A stretch of DNA of 64,000 bases. It comes from Crossaster papposus (Eukaryota > Echinodermata > Asteroidea > Velatida > Solasteridae). The notes below the pieces were generated by a model, which did not search any database, was not told where the DNA came from, and saw nothing but the letters and a program-made list of their open reading frames with translations. The translations under genes and the position numbers were made by a program. This document shows positions 37,338 to 51,566 of this stretch, one piece after another. The DNA lies in contig JBAIAA010000009.1 of assembly GCA_037893245.1 (NCBI GenBank), positions 1,736,001-1,800,000 on the forward strand, in the 5' to 3' direction. How positions within the stretch are numbered: the first letter of the stretch is position 1; each line of letters begins with the position of its first letter.

Positions 37338-40300
37338 TCAACGTTGTTTGAGAATGAAGGGACACTCACCAGCCCGACATCTGAGCAAAAATATTGCCAA
37401 ATTTCTCACTGGAAAACAAACAAACTTAGAGACTCATGCGTCAGGATACTGGCGGCATAGGCCTATGCGGCAATACACGTGTACATACATACACATACGA
37501 AAACATGGCTGCGAATGAGGATAATTTTCTCGACATATATCTGAGCTGCGAACCTCAACGTTGTTTGAAAATGAAGATACATTCACCACCTCCACATTTG
37601 AGCTAACATATCGCCAAAATTCTCACCGGAAGAGACCAAAACTTTGAGACTCATGCGTCAGGACACTGGCGGCATATGCCTATGTGGCGATACACATGTA
37701 CATACATACACATCAGAAAACATGGCTGCGAATGAGGATAATTTTCTCGACATATATCTGAGCTGCGAGCCTCAACGTTGTTTGAGAATGAAGAGACACT
37801 CACCAGCTCGACATCCGAGCCGAAATATTGCCATTTTTTCACTGGAAAAAAACAAACTGAGAGACTCACGTGTCAGGACACTGGCGGCATATGCCTAAGT
37901 GGCAATACATTTGCACATACATAAACATAAGAAAACATGGCTGCCAATGAGGATAATTTTCTCGACTTATATCTGAGCTGCGAGCCTCAACGTTGTTTGA
38001 GAATGAAGGGACACTCACCAGCCCGACATCTGAGCAAAAATATTGCCAAATTTCTCACTGGAAAACAAACAAACTTAGAGACTGATGCGTCAGGATACTG
38101 GCGGCATAGGCCTATGCGGCAATACACGTGTACATACATACACATACGAAAACATGGCTGCGAATGAGGATAATGTTCTCGACATATATCTGAGCTGCGA
38201 GCCTCAACGTTGTTCGAGAATGAAGAGACACTCACCAGCTCGACATCCGAGCCAAAATATTGCCAAATTTCTCACTTGAAAAAACACCAAAAACTGAGAG
38301 ACTCATGTGTCAGGACACTGGCGGCATATGTTTATGTGGCAATACACGTGTACATACATACATATCAGAAAACATGGCTGCGAATGAGGATAATTTTCTC
38401 GACATATATCTGAGTTGCGATTCTCAACGTTGTTCGAGAATGAAGAGAGACTCACCAGCTCGACATTCGAGCCAAAATATTGCCAAATTTCTCACTGGAA
38501 AAAAACCAAACTGAGAGACTCATGCGTCAGGATACTGGCGGCATGGGCCTATGTGGCAATACACGTGTACATACATACACATCAGAAAACATGGCTGCGA
38601 ATGAGGATAATGTTCTCGACATGTATCTGAGCTGCAAACCTCAACGTTGTTTGAGAATAAAGAGACACTCACCAGCTCGACATCTGAGCCAAAATATTGC
38701 CAAATTTCTCACTGAAACAAACCTAAACTGAGAGACTCATGCGTCAGGATACTAGCGGCATAGGCCTATGTGGCAATACACGTGTACATACATACACATC
38801 AGAAAACATGGCTGCGAATGAGGATAATGTTCTCGACATATATCTGAGCTGCGAACCTTAACGTTGTTCGAGAATGAAGAGACATTCACCACCTCCACAT
38901 CTGAGCTAACCCATCGCCAAAATTCTCACCGGAAGAGACCAAGACTTTGAGACTCATGCGTCAAGACACTGGCGGCATAGGCCTATGAGACAATACAAGT
39001 GTACATACATACACATAAGAAAACATGGCTGCGAATGAGGATAATTTTCTCGACATATATCTGAGCTGTGAGCCTCAACGTTGTTGGAGAATAAAGCGAC
39101 ACTCACCAGCTCGACATCCGAGCCGAAATATTGCCATTTTTTCACTGGACAAAAACAAACTGAGAGACTCACGTGTCAGGACACTGGCGGCATATGCCTA
39201 AGTGGCAATACATTTGTACATACATAAACATAAGAAAACATGGCTGCGAATGAGGATAATGTTCTCGACATGTATCTGAGCTGCAAACCTCAACGTTGTT
39301 TGAGAATAAAGAGACACTCACCAGCTCGACATCCGAGCCAAAATATTGCCAAATTTCTCACTGGAAAAACAAACAAACTGAGAGACTCATGCGTCAGGAT
39401 ACTAGCGGCATAGGCCTATGTGGCAATACACGTGTACATACATACACATCAGAAAACATGGCTGCGAATGAGGATAATGTTCTCGACATATATCTGAGCT
39501 GCGAACCTCAACGTTGTTCGAGAATGAAGAGACATTCACCACCTCCACATCTGAGCTAACCCATCGCCAAAATTCTCACCGGAAGAGACCAAAACTTTGA
39601 GACTCATGCGTCAAGACACTGGCGGCATAGGCCTATGAGACAATACACGTGTACATACATACACATAATAAAACATGGCTGCGAATGAGGATAATTTTCT
39701 CGACATATATCTGAGCTGCGAGCCTCAACGTTGTTGGAGAATAAAGCGACACTCACCAGCTCGACATCCGAGCCGAAATATTGCCATTTTTTCACTGGAA
39801 AAAAACAAACTGAGAGACTCACGTGTCAGGACACTGGCGGCATATGCCTAAGTGGCAATACATTTGTACATACATAAACATAAGAAAACATGGCTGCGAA
39901 TGAGGATAATTTTCTCGACTTATATCTGAGCTGCGAGCCTCAACGTTGTTGGAGAATGAAGGGACACTCACCAGCCCGACATCTGAGCAAAAATATTGCC
40001 AAATTTCTCACTGGAAAACAAACAAACTTAGAGACTCATGCGTCAGGATACTGGCGGCATAGGCCTATGCGGCAATACACGTGTACATACATACACATAC
40101 GAAAACATGGCTGCGAATGAGGATCATTTTCTCGACATATATCTGAGCTGCGAACCTCAACGTTGTTTGAAAATGAAGATACATTCACCACCTCCACATT
40201 TGAGCTAACATATCGCCAAAATTCTCACCGGAAGAGACCAAAACTTTGAGACTCATGCGTCAGGACACTGGCGGCATATGCCTATGTGGCGATACACATG

Positions 40301-42328
40301 TACATACATACACATCAGAAAACATGGCTGCGAATGAGGATAATTTTCTCGACATATATCTGAGCTGCGAGCCTCAACGTTGTTCGAGAATGAAGAGACA
40401 CTCACCAGCTCGACATCCGAGCCGAAATATTGCCATTTTTTCACTGGAAAAAAACAAACTGAGAGACTCACGTGTCAGGACACTGGCGGCATATGCCTAA
40501 GTGGCAATACATTTGCACATACATAAACATAAGAAAACATTGCTGCGAATGAGGATAATTTTCTCGACTTATATCTGAGCTGCGAGCCTCAACGTTGTTT
40601 GAGAATGAAGGGACACTCACCAGCCCGACATCTGAGCAAAAATATTGCCAAATTTCTCACTGGAAAACAAACAAACTTAGAGACTGATGCGTCAGGATAC
40701 TGGTGGCATAGGCCTATGCGGCAATACACGTGTACATACATACACATACGAAAACATGGCTGCGAATGAGGATAATTTTCTCGACATATATCTGAGCTGC
40801 GAGCCTCAACGTTGTTCGAGAATGAAGAGACACTCACCAGCTCGACATCCGAGCCAAAATATTGCCAAATTTCTCACTTGAAAAAACACCAAAAACTGAG
40901 AGACTCATGTGTCAGGACACTGGCGGCATATGTTTATGTGGCAATACACGTGTACATACATACATATCAGAAAACATGGCTGCGAATGAGGATAATTTTC
41001 TCGACATATATCTGAGTTGCGATTCTCAACGTTGTTCGAGAATGAAGAGAGACTCACCAGCTCGACATTCGAGCCAAAATATTGCCAAATTTCTCACTGG
41101 AAAAAAACCAAACTGAGAAACTCATGCGTCAGGATACTGGCGGCATGGGCCTATGTGGCAATACACGTGTACATACATACACATCAGAAAACATGGCTGC
41201 GAATGAGGATAATGTTCTCGACATGTATCTGAGCTGCAAACCTCAACGTTGTTTGAGAATAAAGAGACACTCACCAGCTCGACATCTGAGCCAAAATATT
41301 GCCAAATTTCTCACTGAAACAAACCTAAACTGAGAGACTCATGCGTCAGGATACTAGCGGCATAGGCCTATGTGGCAATACACGTGTACATACATACACA
41401 TCAGAAAACATGGCTGCGAATGAGGATAATGTTCTCGACATATATCTGAGCTGCGAACCTTAACGTTGTTCGAGAATGAAGAGACATTCACCACCTCCAC
41501 ATCTGAGCTAACCCATCGCCAAAATTCTCACCGGAAGAAACCAAGACTTTGAGACTCATGCGTCAAGACACTGGCGGCATAGGCCTATGAGACAATACAA
41601 GTGTACATACATACACATAAGAAAACATGGCTGCGAATGAGGATAATTTTCTCGACATATATCTGAGCTGTGAGCCTCAACGTTGTTGGAGAATAAAGCG
41701 ACACTCACCAGCTCGACATCCGAGCCGAAATATTGCCATTTTTTCACTGGACAAAAACAAACTGAGAGACTCACGTGTCAGGACACTGGCGGCATATGCC
41801 TAAGTGGCAATACATTTGTACATACATAAACATAAGAAAACATGGCTGCGAATGAGGATAATTTTCTCGACTTATATCTGAGCTGCGAGCCTCAACGTTG
41901 TTTGAGAATGAAGGGACACTCACAAGCCCGACATCTGAGCAAAAATATTGCCAAATTTCTCACTGGAAAACAAACAAACTTAGAGACTCATGCGTCAGGA
42001 TACTGGCGGCATAGGCCTATGCGGCAATACACGTGTACATACATACACATACGAAAACATGGCTGCGAATGAGGATAATTTTCTCGACATATATCTGAGC
42101 TGCGAGCCTCAACGTTGTTCGAGAATGAAGAGATACTCACCAGCTCGACATCCGAGCCAAAATATTGCCAAATTTCTCACTTGAAAAAACACCAAAAACT
42201 GAGAGACTCATGTGTCAGGACACTGGCGGCATATGTTTATGTGGCAATACACGTGTACATACATACATATCAGAAAACATGGCTGCGAATGAGGATAATT
42301 TTCTCGACATATATCTGAGTTGCGATTC
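37338..42328 (+). repeat. 4991-bp (23-monomer) tandem duplication, copy 2
   Basis: The left junction is a hybrid monomer. The sequence up to ...gagttgcgattctcaa follows the monomer type seen at 42320, and the sequence after it (...cgttgtttgagaatgaaggg) follows the type seen at 32350. The switch lies within tcaacgttgtt, about 37338-37348. This is the signature of an exchange between two non-allelic monomers in register. After 42328 the array continues with the type also found near 31260. Confidence 0.9.
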
Positions 42329-45217
42329 TCAACGTTGTTCGAGAATGAAGAGAGACTCACCAGCTCGACATTCGAGCCAAAATATTGCCAAATTTCTCAC
42401 TGGAAAAAAACCAAACTGAGAGACTCATGCGTCAGGATACTGGCGGCATGGGCCTATGTGGCAATACACGTGTACATACATACACATCAGAAAATATGGC
42501 TGCGACTGAGGATAATGTTCTCGACATGTATCTGAGCTGCAAACCTCAACGTTGTTTGAGAATGAAGAGACACTCACCAGCTCGACATCTGAGCCAAAAT
42601 ATTGCCAAATTTCTCACTGAAACAAACCTAAACTGAGAGACTCATGCGTCAGGACACTGGCGGCATATGCCTATGTGACAATACACGTGTACATACATAC
42701 ACATAAGAAAACATGGCTGCGAATGAGGACAATTTTCTCGACATATATCTGAGCTGCGAGCCTCAACGTTGTTCGAGAATGAAGAGACACTCACCAGCTC
42801 GACATCCGAGCCAAAATATTGCCAAATTTCTCACTGGAAAAACAAACAAACTGAGAGACTCATGCGTCAGGATACTAGCGGCATAGGCCTATGTGGCAAT
42901 ACACGTGTACATACATACACATCAGAAAACATGGCTGCGAATGAGGATAATGTTCTCGACATATATCTGAGCTGCGAACCTCAACGTTGTTCGAGAATGA
43001 AGAGACATTCACCACCTCCACATCTGAGCTAACCCATCGCCAAAATTCTCACCGGAAGAGACCAAAACTTTGAGACTCATGCGTCAAGACACTGGCGGCA
43101 TAGGCCTATGAGACAATACACGTGTACATACATACACATAAGAAAACATGGCTGCGAATGAGGATAATTTTCTCGACATATATCTGAGCTGCGAGCCTCA
43201 ACGTTGTTGGAGAATAAAGCGACACTCACCAGCTCGACATCCGAGCCGAAATATTGCCAAATTTCTCACTGGAAAAAAACCAAACTGAGAAACTCATGCG
43301 TCAGGATACTGGCGGCATGGGCCTATGTGGCAATACACGTGTACATACATACACATCAGAAAACATGGCTGCGAATGAGGATAATGTTCTCGACATGTAT
43401 CTGAGCTGCAAACCTCAACGTTGTTTGAGAATAAAGAGACACTCACCAGCTCGACATCTGAGCCAAAATATTGCCAAATTTCTCACTGAAACAAACCTAA
43501 ACTGAGAGACTCATGCGTCAGGATACTAGCGGCATAGGCCTATGTGGCAATACACGTGTACATACATACACATCAGAAAACATGGCTGCGAATGAGGATA
43601 ATGTTCTCGACATATATCTGAGCTGCGAACCTCAACGTTGTTCGAGAATGAAGAGACATTCACCACCTCCACATCTGAGCTAACCCATCGCCAAAATTCT
43701 CACCGGAAGAGACCAAGACTTTGAGACTCATGCGTCAAGACACTGGCGGCATAGGCCTATGAGACAATACAAGTGTACATACATACACATAAGAAAACAT
43801 GGCTGCGAATGAGGATAATTTTCTCGACTTATATCTGAGCTGCGAGCCTCAACGTTGTTTGAGAATGAAGGGACACTCACCAGCCCGACATCTGAGCAAA
43901 AATATTGCCAAATTTCTCACTGGAAAACAAACAAACTTAGAGACTCATGCGTCAGGATACTGGCGGCATAGGCCTATGCGGCAATACACGTGTACATACA
44001 TACACATACGAAAACATGGCTGCGAATGAGGATAAATTTCTGGACATATATCTGAGCTGCGAGCCTCAACGTTGTTCGAGAATGAAGAGACACTCACCAG
44101 CTCGACATCCGAGCCAAAATATTGCCAAATTTCTCACTTGAAAAAACACCAAAAACTGAGAGACTCATGTGTCAGGACACTGGCGGCATATGTTTATGTG
44201 GCAATACACGTGTACATACATACATATCAGAAAACATGGCTGCGAATGAGGATAATTTTCTCGACATATATCTGAGTTGCGATTCTCAACGTTGTTCGAG
44301 AATGAAGAGAGACTCACCAGCTCGACATTCGAGCCAAAATATTGCCAAATTTCTCACTGGAAAAAAACCAAACTGAGAGACTCATGCGTCAGGATACTGG
44401 CGGCATGGGCCTATGTGGCAATACACGTGTACATACATACACATCAGAAAATATGGCTGCGACTGAGGATAATGTTCTCGACATGTATCTGAGCTGCAAA
44501 CCTCAACGTTGTTTGAGAATGAAGAGACACTCACCAGCTCGACATCTGAGCCAAAATATTGCCAAATTTCTCACTGAAACAAACCTAAACTGAGAGACTC
44601 ATGCGTCAGGACACTGGCGGCATATGCCTATGTGACAATACACGTGTACATACATACACATAAGAAAACATGGCTGCGAATGAGGACAATTTTCTCGACA
44701 TATATCTGAGCTGCGAGCCTCAACGTTGTTCGAGAATGAAGAGACACTCACCAGCTCGACATCCGAGCCAAAATATTGCCAAATTTCTCACTGGAAAAAC
44801 AAACAAACTGAGAGACTCATGCGTCAGGATACTAGCGGCATAGGCCTATGTGGCAATACACGTGTACATACATACACATCAGAAAACATGGCTGCGAATG
44901 AGGATAATGTTCTCGACATATATCTGAGCTGCGAACCTCAACGTTGTTCGAGAATGAAGAGACGTTCACCACCTCCACATCTGAGCTAACCCATCGCCAA
45001 AATTCTCACCGGAAGAGACCAAAACTTTGAGACTCATGCGTCAAGACACTGGCGGCATAGGCCTATGAGACAATACACGTGTACATACATACACATAAGA
45101 AAACATGGCTGCGAATGAGGATAATTTTCTCGACATATATCTGAGCTGCGAGCCTCAACGTTGTTGGAGAATAAAGCGACACTCACCAGCTCGACATCCG
45201 AGCCGAAATATTGCCAT
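41835..45217 (+). repeat. 9-monomer repeat (1957 bp), second copy partial
   Basis: Bases from about 41835 recur from about 43792: 41990/43947, 42115/44072, 42320/44277 and 42769/44726, all offset 1957 bp (9 x 217 + 4). The shared marker cagaaaatatggctgcgactg (42488/44445) is rare elsewhere. The match ends near 43260/45217, where one copy reads attgccaaatttctc and the other attgccattttttc. The first part overlaps the end of the 4991-bp copy 2, so this event is separate. Confidence 0.8.
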
Positions 45218-48200
45218 TTTTTCACTGGAAAAAAACAAACTGAGAGACTCACGTGTCAGGACACTGGCGGCATAGGCCCCTGCGGCAATACACGTGTACA
45301 TACATACACATACGAAAACATGGCTGCGAATGAGGATAATTTTCCCGACATATATCTGAGCTGCGAGCCTCAACGTTGTTCAAGAATGAAGAGACACTCA
45401 CCAGCTCGACATCCGAGCCAAAATATTGCCAAATTTCTCACTTGACAAAACACCAACAACTGAGAGACTCATGCGTCAGGACACTGGCGGCATATGTGTA
45501 TGTGGCAATACACGTGTACATACATACATATCAGAAAACATGGCTGCGAATGAGGATAATTTTCTCGACATATATCTGAGCTGCGATTCTCAACGTTGTT
45601 CGAGAATGAAGAGAGACTCACTAGCTCGACATCCGAGCCAAAATATTGCCAAATTTCTCACTGGAAAAAAACCAAACTGAGAGACTCATGCGTCAGGATA
45701 CTGGCGGCATGGGCCTATGTGGCAATACACGTTTACATACATACACATCAGAAAACATGGCTGCGACTGAGGATAATGTTCTCGACATGTATCTGAGCTG
45801 CAAACCTCAACGTTGTTCGAGAATGAAGAGACACTCACCAGCTCGACATCTGAGCCAAAACATTGCCAAATTTCTCACTGAAACAAACCTAAACTGAGAG
45901 ACTCATGCGTCAGGACACTGGCGGCATATGCCTATGTGACAATACACGTGTACATACATACACATAAGAAAACATGGCTGCGAATGAGGACAATTTTCTC
46001 GACATATATCTGAGCTGCGAGCCTCAACGTTGTTCGAGAATGAAGAGACACTCACCAGCTCGACATCCGAGCCAAAATATTGCCAAATTTCTCACTGGAA
46101 AACAAACAAACTTAGAGACTCATGCGTCAGGATACTGGCGGCATATGTGTATGTGGCAATACACGTGTACATACATACATATCAGAAAACATGGCTGCGA
46201 ATGAGGATAATTTTCTCGACATATATCTGAGCTGCGATTCTCAACGTTGTTCGAGAATGAAGAGAGAGACTCACTAGCTCGACATCCGAGCCAAAATATT
46301 GCCAAATTTCTCACTGGAAAAAAACCAAACTGAGAGACTCTTGCGTCAGGATACTGGCGGCATGGGCCTATGTGGCAATACACGTTTACATACATACACA
46401 TCAGAAAACATGGCTGCGACTGAGGATAATGTTCTCGACATGTATCTGAGCTGCGAGCCTCAACGTTGTTCGAGAATGAAGAGACACTCACCAGCTCGCC
46501 ATCCGAGCCAAAATATTGCCAAATCTTTCATTGGAAAAACAAACAAACTTAGAGACTCATGCGTCAGGATACTGGCGGCATATGTGTATGTGGCAATACA
46601 CGTGTACATACATACATATCAGAAAACATGGCTGCGAATGAGGATAATTTTCTCGACATATATCTGAGCTGCGATTCTCAACGTTGTTCGAGAATGAAGA
46701 GAGAGACTCACTAGCTCGACATCCGAGCCAAAATATTGCCAAATTTCTCACTGGAAAAAAACCAAACTGAGAGACTCTTGCGTCAGGATACTGGCGGCAT
46801 AGGCCTATGTGCCAATACACGTGTACATACATACACATCAGAAAACATGGCTGCGAATGAGGATAATGTTCTCAGCATATATCTGAGCTGCGAACCTCAA
46901 CGTTGTTCGAGAATGAAGAGACATTCACCACCTCCACATCTGAGCTAACACATCGTCAAAATTTTCACCGGAAGAGACCAAAACTTTGAGACTCATGCGT
47001 CAGGACACTGGCGGCATAGGCCTATGAGGCAATACACGTGTACATACATACACATCAGAAAACATGGCTACGAATGAGAATAATTTTGTCAACATATATC
47101 TGAGCTGCGAACCTCAACAATGTTCGAGAATGAAGAGACACTCACCAGCTCGACATCTGAGCCAAAATATTGCCAAATTTCTCACTGAAACAAACCTAAA
47201 CTGAGAGACTCATGCGTCAGGACACTGGCGGCATATGCCTATGTGACAATACACGTGTACATACATACACATAAGAAAACATGGCTGCGAATGAGGACAA
47301 TTTTCTCGACATATATCTGAGCTGCGAGCCTCAACGTTGTTCGAGAATGAAGAGACACTCACCAGCTCGACATCCGAGCCAAAATATTGCCAAATTTCTC
47401 ACTGGAAAAACAAACAAACTGAGAGACTCATGCGTCAGGATACTAGCGGCATAGGCCTATGTGGCAATACACGTGTACATACATACACATCAGAAAACAT
47501 GGCTGCGAATGAGGATAATGTTCTCGACATATATTTGAGCTGCGAACCTCAACGTTGTTCGAGAATGAAGAGACATTCACCACCTCCACATCTGAGCTAA
47601 CCCATCGCCAAAATTCTCACCGGAAGAGACCAAAACTTTGAGACTCATGCGTCAAGACACTGGCGGCATAGGCCTATGAGACAATACACGTGTACATACA
47701 TACACATAAGAAAACATGGCTGCGAATGAGGATAATTTTCTCGACATATATCTGAGCTGCGAGCCTCAACGTTGTTGGAGAATAAAGCGACACTCACCAG
47801 CTCGACATCCGAGCCGAAATATTGCCATTTTTTCAGTGAAAAAAAACAAACTGAGAGACTCACGTGTCAGGACACTGGCGGCATATGCCTATGTGCCAAT
47901 ACACGTGTACATACATACACATCAGAAAACATGGCTGCGAATGAGGATAATGTTCTCGACATATATCTGAGCTGCGAACCTCCACGTTGTTCGAGAATGA
48001 AGAGACACTCACCAGCTCGACATCTGAGCCAAAATATTGCCATTTTTTCACTGGAAAACAAACAAACTGAGAGACTCACGTGTCAGGACACTGGCGGCAT
48101 AGGCCCCTGCGGCAATACACGTGTACATACATACACATACGAAAACATGGCTGCGAATGAGGATAATTTTCTCGACATATATCTGAGCTGCGAGCCTCAA

Positions 48201-51200
48201 CGTTGTTCGAGAATGAAGAGACACTCACCAGCTCGACATCCGAGCCAAAATATTGCCAAATTTCTCACTTGACAAAACACCAACAACTGAGAGACTCATG
48301 CGTCAGGACACTGGCGGCATATGTGTATGTGGCAATACACGTGTACATACATACATATCAGAAAACATGGCTGCGAATGAGGATAATTTTCTCGACATAT
48401 ATCTGAGCTGCGATTCTCAACGTTGTTCGAGAATGAAGAGAGACTCACTAGCTCGACATCCGAGCCAAAATATTGCCAAATTTCTCACTGGAAAAAAACC
48501 AAACTGAGAGACTCATGCGTCAGGATACTGGCGGCATGGGCCTATGTGGCAATACACGTTTACATACATACACATCAGAAAACATGGCTGCGACTGAGGA
48601 TAATGTTCTCAACATGTATCTGAGCTGCAAACCTCAACGTTGTTCGAGAATGAAGAGACACTCACCAGCTCGACATCTGAGCCAAAACATTGCCAAATTT
48701 CTCACTGAAACAAACCTAAACTGAGAGACTCATGCGTCAGGACACTGGCGGCATATGCCTATGTGACAATACACGTGTACATACATACACATAAGAAAAC
48801 ATGGCTGCGAATGAGGACAATTTTCTCGACATATATCTGAGCTGCGAGCCTCAACGTTGTTCGAGAATGAAGAGACACTCACCAGCTCGACATCCGAGCC
48901 AAAATATTGCCAAATTTCTCACTGGAAAACAAACAAACTTAGAGACTCATGCGTCAGGATACTGGCGGCATATGTGTATGTGGCAATACACGTGTACATA
49001 CATACATATCAGAAAACATGGCTGCGAATGAGGATAATTTTCTCGACATATATCTGAGCTGCGATTCTCAACGTTGTTCGAGAATGAAGAGAGAGACTCA
49101 CTAGCTCGACATCCGAGCCAAAATATTGCCAAATTTCTCACTGGAAAAAAACCAAACTGAGAGACTCTTGCGTCAGGATACTGGCGGCATGGGCCTATGT
49201 GGCAATACACGTTTACATACATACACATCAGAAAACATGGCTGCGACTGAGGATAATGTTCTCGACATGTATCTGAGCTGCGAGCCTCAACGTTGTTCGA
49301 GAATGAAGAGACACTCACCAGCTCGCCATCCGAGCCAAAATATTGCCAAATTTTTCATTGGAAAAACAAACAAACTGAGAGAATCATGCGTCAGGATACT
49401 GGCGGCATAGGCCTATGTGCCAATACACGTGTACATACATACACATCAGAAAACATGGCTGCGAATGAGGATAATGTTCTCAGCATATATCTGAGCTGCG
49501 AACCTCAACGTTGTTCGAGAATGAAGAGACATTCACCACCTCCACATCTGAGCTAACCCATCGCCAAAATTCTCACCGGAAGAGACCAAAACTTTGAGAC
49601 TCATGCGTCAAGACACTGGCGGCATAGGCCTATGAGACAATACACGTGTACATACATACACATAAGAAAACATGGCTGCGAATGAGGATAATTTTCTCGA
49701 CATATATCTGAGCTGCGAGCCTCAACGTTGTTGGAGAATAAAGCGACACTCACCAGCTCGACATCCGAGCCGAAATATTGCCATTTTTTCAGTGGAAAAA
49801 AACAAACTGAGAGACTCACGTGTCAGGACACTGGCGGCATATGCCTAAGTGGCAATACATTTGTACATACATAAACATAAGAAAACATGGCTGCGAATGA
49901 GGATAATTTTCTCGACTTATATCTGAGCTGCGAGCCTCAACGTTGTTTGAGAATGAAGGGACACTCACCAGCCCGACATCTGAGCAAAAATATTGCCAAA
50001 TTTCTCACTGGAAAACAAACAAACTTAGAGACTCATGCGTCAGGATACTGGCGGCATAGGCCTATGCGGCAATACACGTGTACATACATACACATACGAA
50101 AACATGGCTGCGAATGAGGATAATTTTCTCGACATATATCTGAGCTGCGAGCCTCAACGTTGTTCGAGAATGAAGAGACACTCACCAGCTCGACATCCGA
50201 GCCAAAATATTGCCAAATTTCTCACTTGACAAAACACCAACAACTGAGAGACTCATGTGTCAGGACACTGGCGGCATATGTGTATGTGGCAATACACGTG
50301 TACATACATACATATCAGAAAACATGGCTGCGAATGAGGATAATTTTCTCGACATATATCTGAGCTGCGATTCTCAACGTTGTTCGAGAATGAAGAGAGA
50401 CTCACTAGCTCGACATCCGAGCCAAAATATTGCCAAATTTCTCACTGGAAAAACAAACAAACTGAGAGACTTATGCGTCAGGATACTAGCGGCATAGGCC
50501 TATGTGGCAATACACGTGTACATACATACACATCAGAAAACATGGCTGCGAATGAGGATAATGTTCTCGACATATATCTGAGCTGCGAACCTCCACGTTG
50601 TTCGAGAATGAAGAGACACTCACCAGCTCGACATCTGAGCCAAAATATTGCCATTTTTTCACTGGAAAACAAACAAACTGAGAGACTCACGTGTCAGGAC
50701 ACTGGCGGCATAGGCCCCTGCGGCAATACACGTGTACATACATACACATACGAAAACATGGCTGCGAATGAGGATAATTTTCTCGACATATATCTGAGCT
50801 GCGAGCCTCAACGTTGTTCGAGAATGAAGAGACACTCACCAGCTCGACATCCGAGCCAAAATATTGCCAAATTTCTCACTTGACAAAACACCAACAACTG
50901 AGAGACTCATGCGTCAGGACACTGGCGGCATATGTGTATGTGGCAATACACGTGTACATACATACATATCAGAAAACATGGCTGCGAATGAGGATAATTT
51001 TCTCGACATATATCTGAGCTGCGATTCTCAACGTTGTTCGAGAATGAAGAGAGACTCACTAGCTCGACATCCGAGCCAAAATATTGCCAAATTTCTCACT
51101 GGAAAAAAACCAAACTGAGAGACTCATGCGTCTCGATACTGGCGGCATGGGCCTATGTGGCAATACACGTTTACATACATACACATCAGAAAACATGGCT

Positions 51201-51566
51201 GCGACTGAGGATAATGTTCTCGACATGTATCTGAGCTGCAAACCTCAACGTTGTTCGAGAATGAAGAGACACTCACCAGCTCGACATCTGAGCCAAAACA
51301 TTGCCAAATTTCTCACTGAAACAAACCTAAACTGAGAGACTCATGCGTCAGGACACTGGCGGCATATGCCTATGTGACAATACACGTGTACATACATACA
51401 CATAAGAAAACATGGCTGCGAATGAGGACAATTTTCTCGACATATATCTGAGCTGCGAGCCTCAACGTTGTTCGAGAATGAAGAGACACTCACCAGCTCG
51501 ACATCCGAGCCAAAATATTGCCAAATTTCTCACTGGAAAACAAACAAACTTAGAGACTCATGCGTC
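45218..51566 (+). repeat. Mosaic with a recurrent 1.2-1.7-kb block (spacings 2827 and 2611 bp)
   Basis: A block with cttgacaaaacaccaacaactgag, gcatatgtgtatgtgg and cgtttacatac markers appears near 45.3-46.5, 48.1-49.6 and 50.7-52.2 kb. The first two are 2827 bp apart (13 monomers + 6) and the last two 2611 bp apart (12 monomers + 7). Between them are C-type and type-B monomers. Several monomers here carry an extra ag (gaagagagagactcac, for example 46258-46275), and the caggcccctgcgg variant appears near 45275, 48105 and 50710. Confidence 0.75.

Noticed and set aside
46120-46491. Minus-strand open frames of 123 codons repeated at 46120, 48947, 51558, 53079, 57432, 61785 and 62656
   Set aside because: They are copies of the same HOR piece read in reverse. 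The extra ag lengthens the frame. No start context, domain or independent conservation supports a gene.
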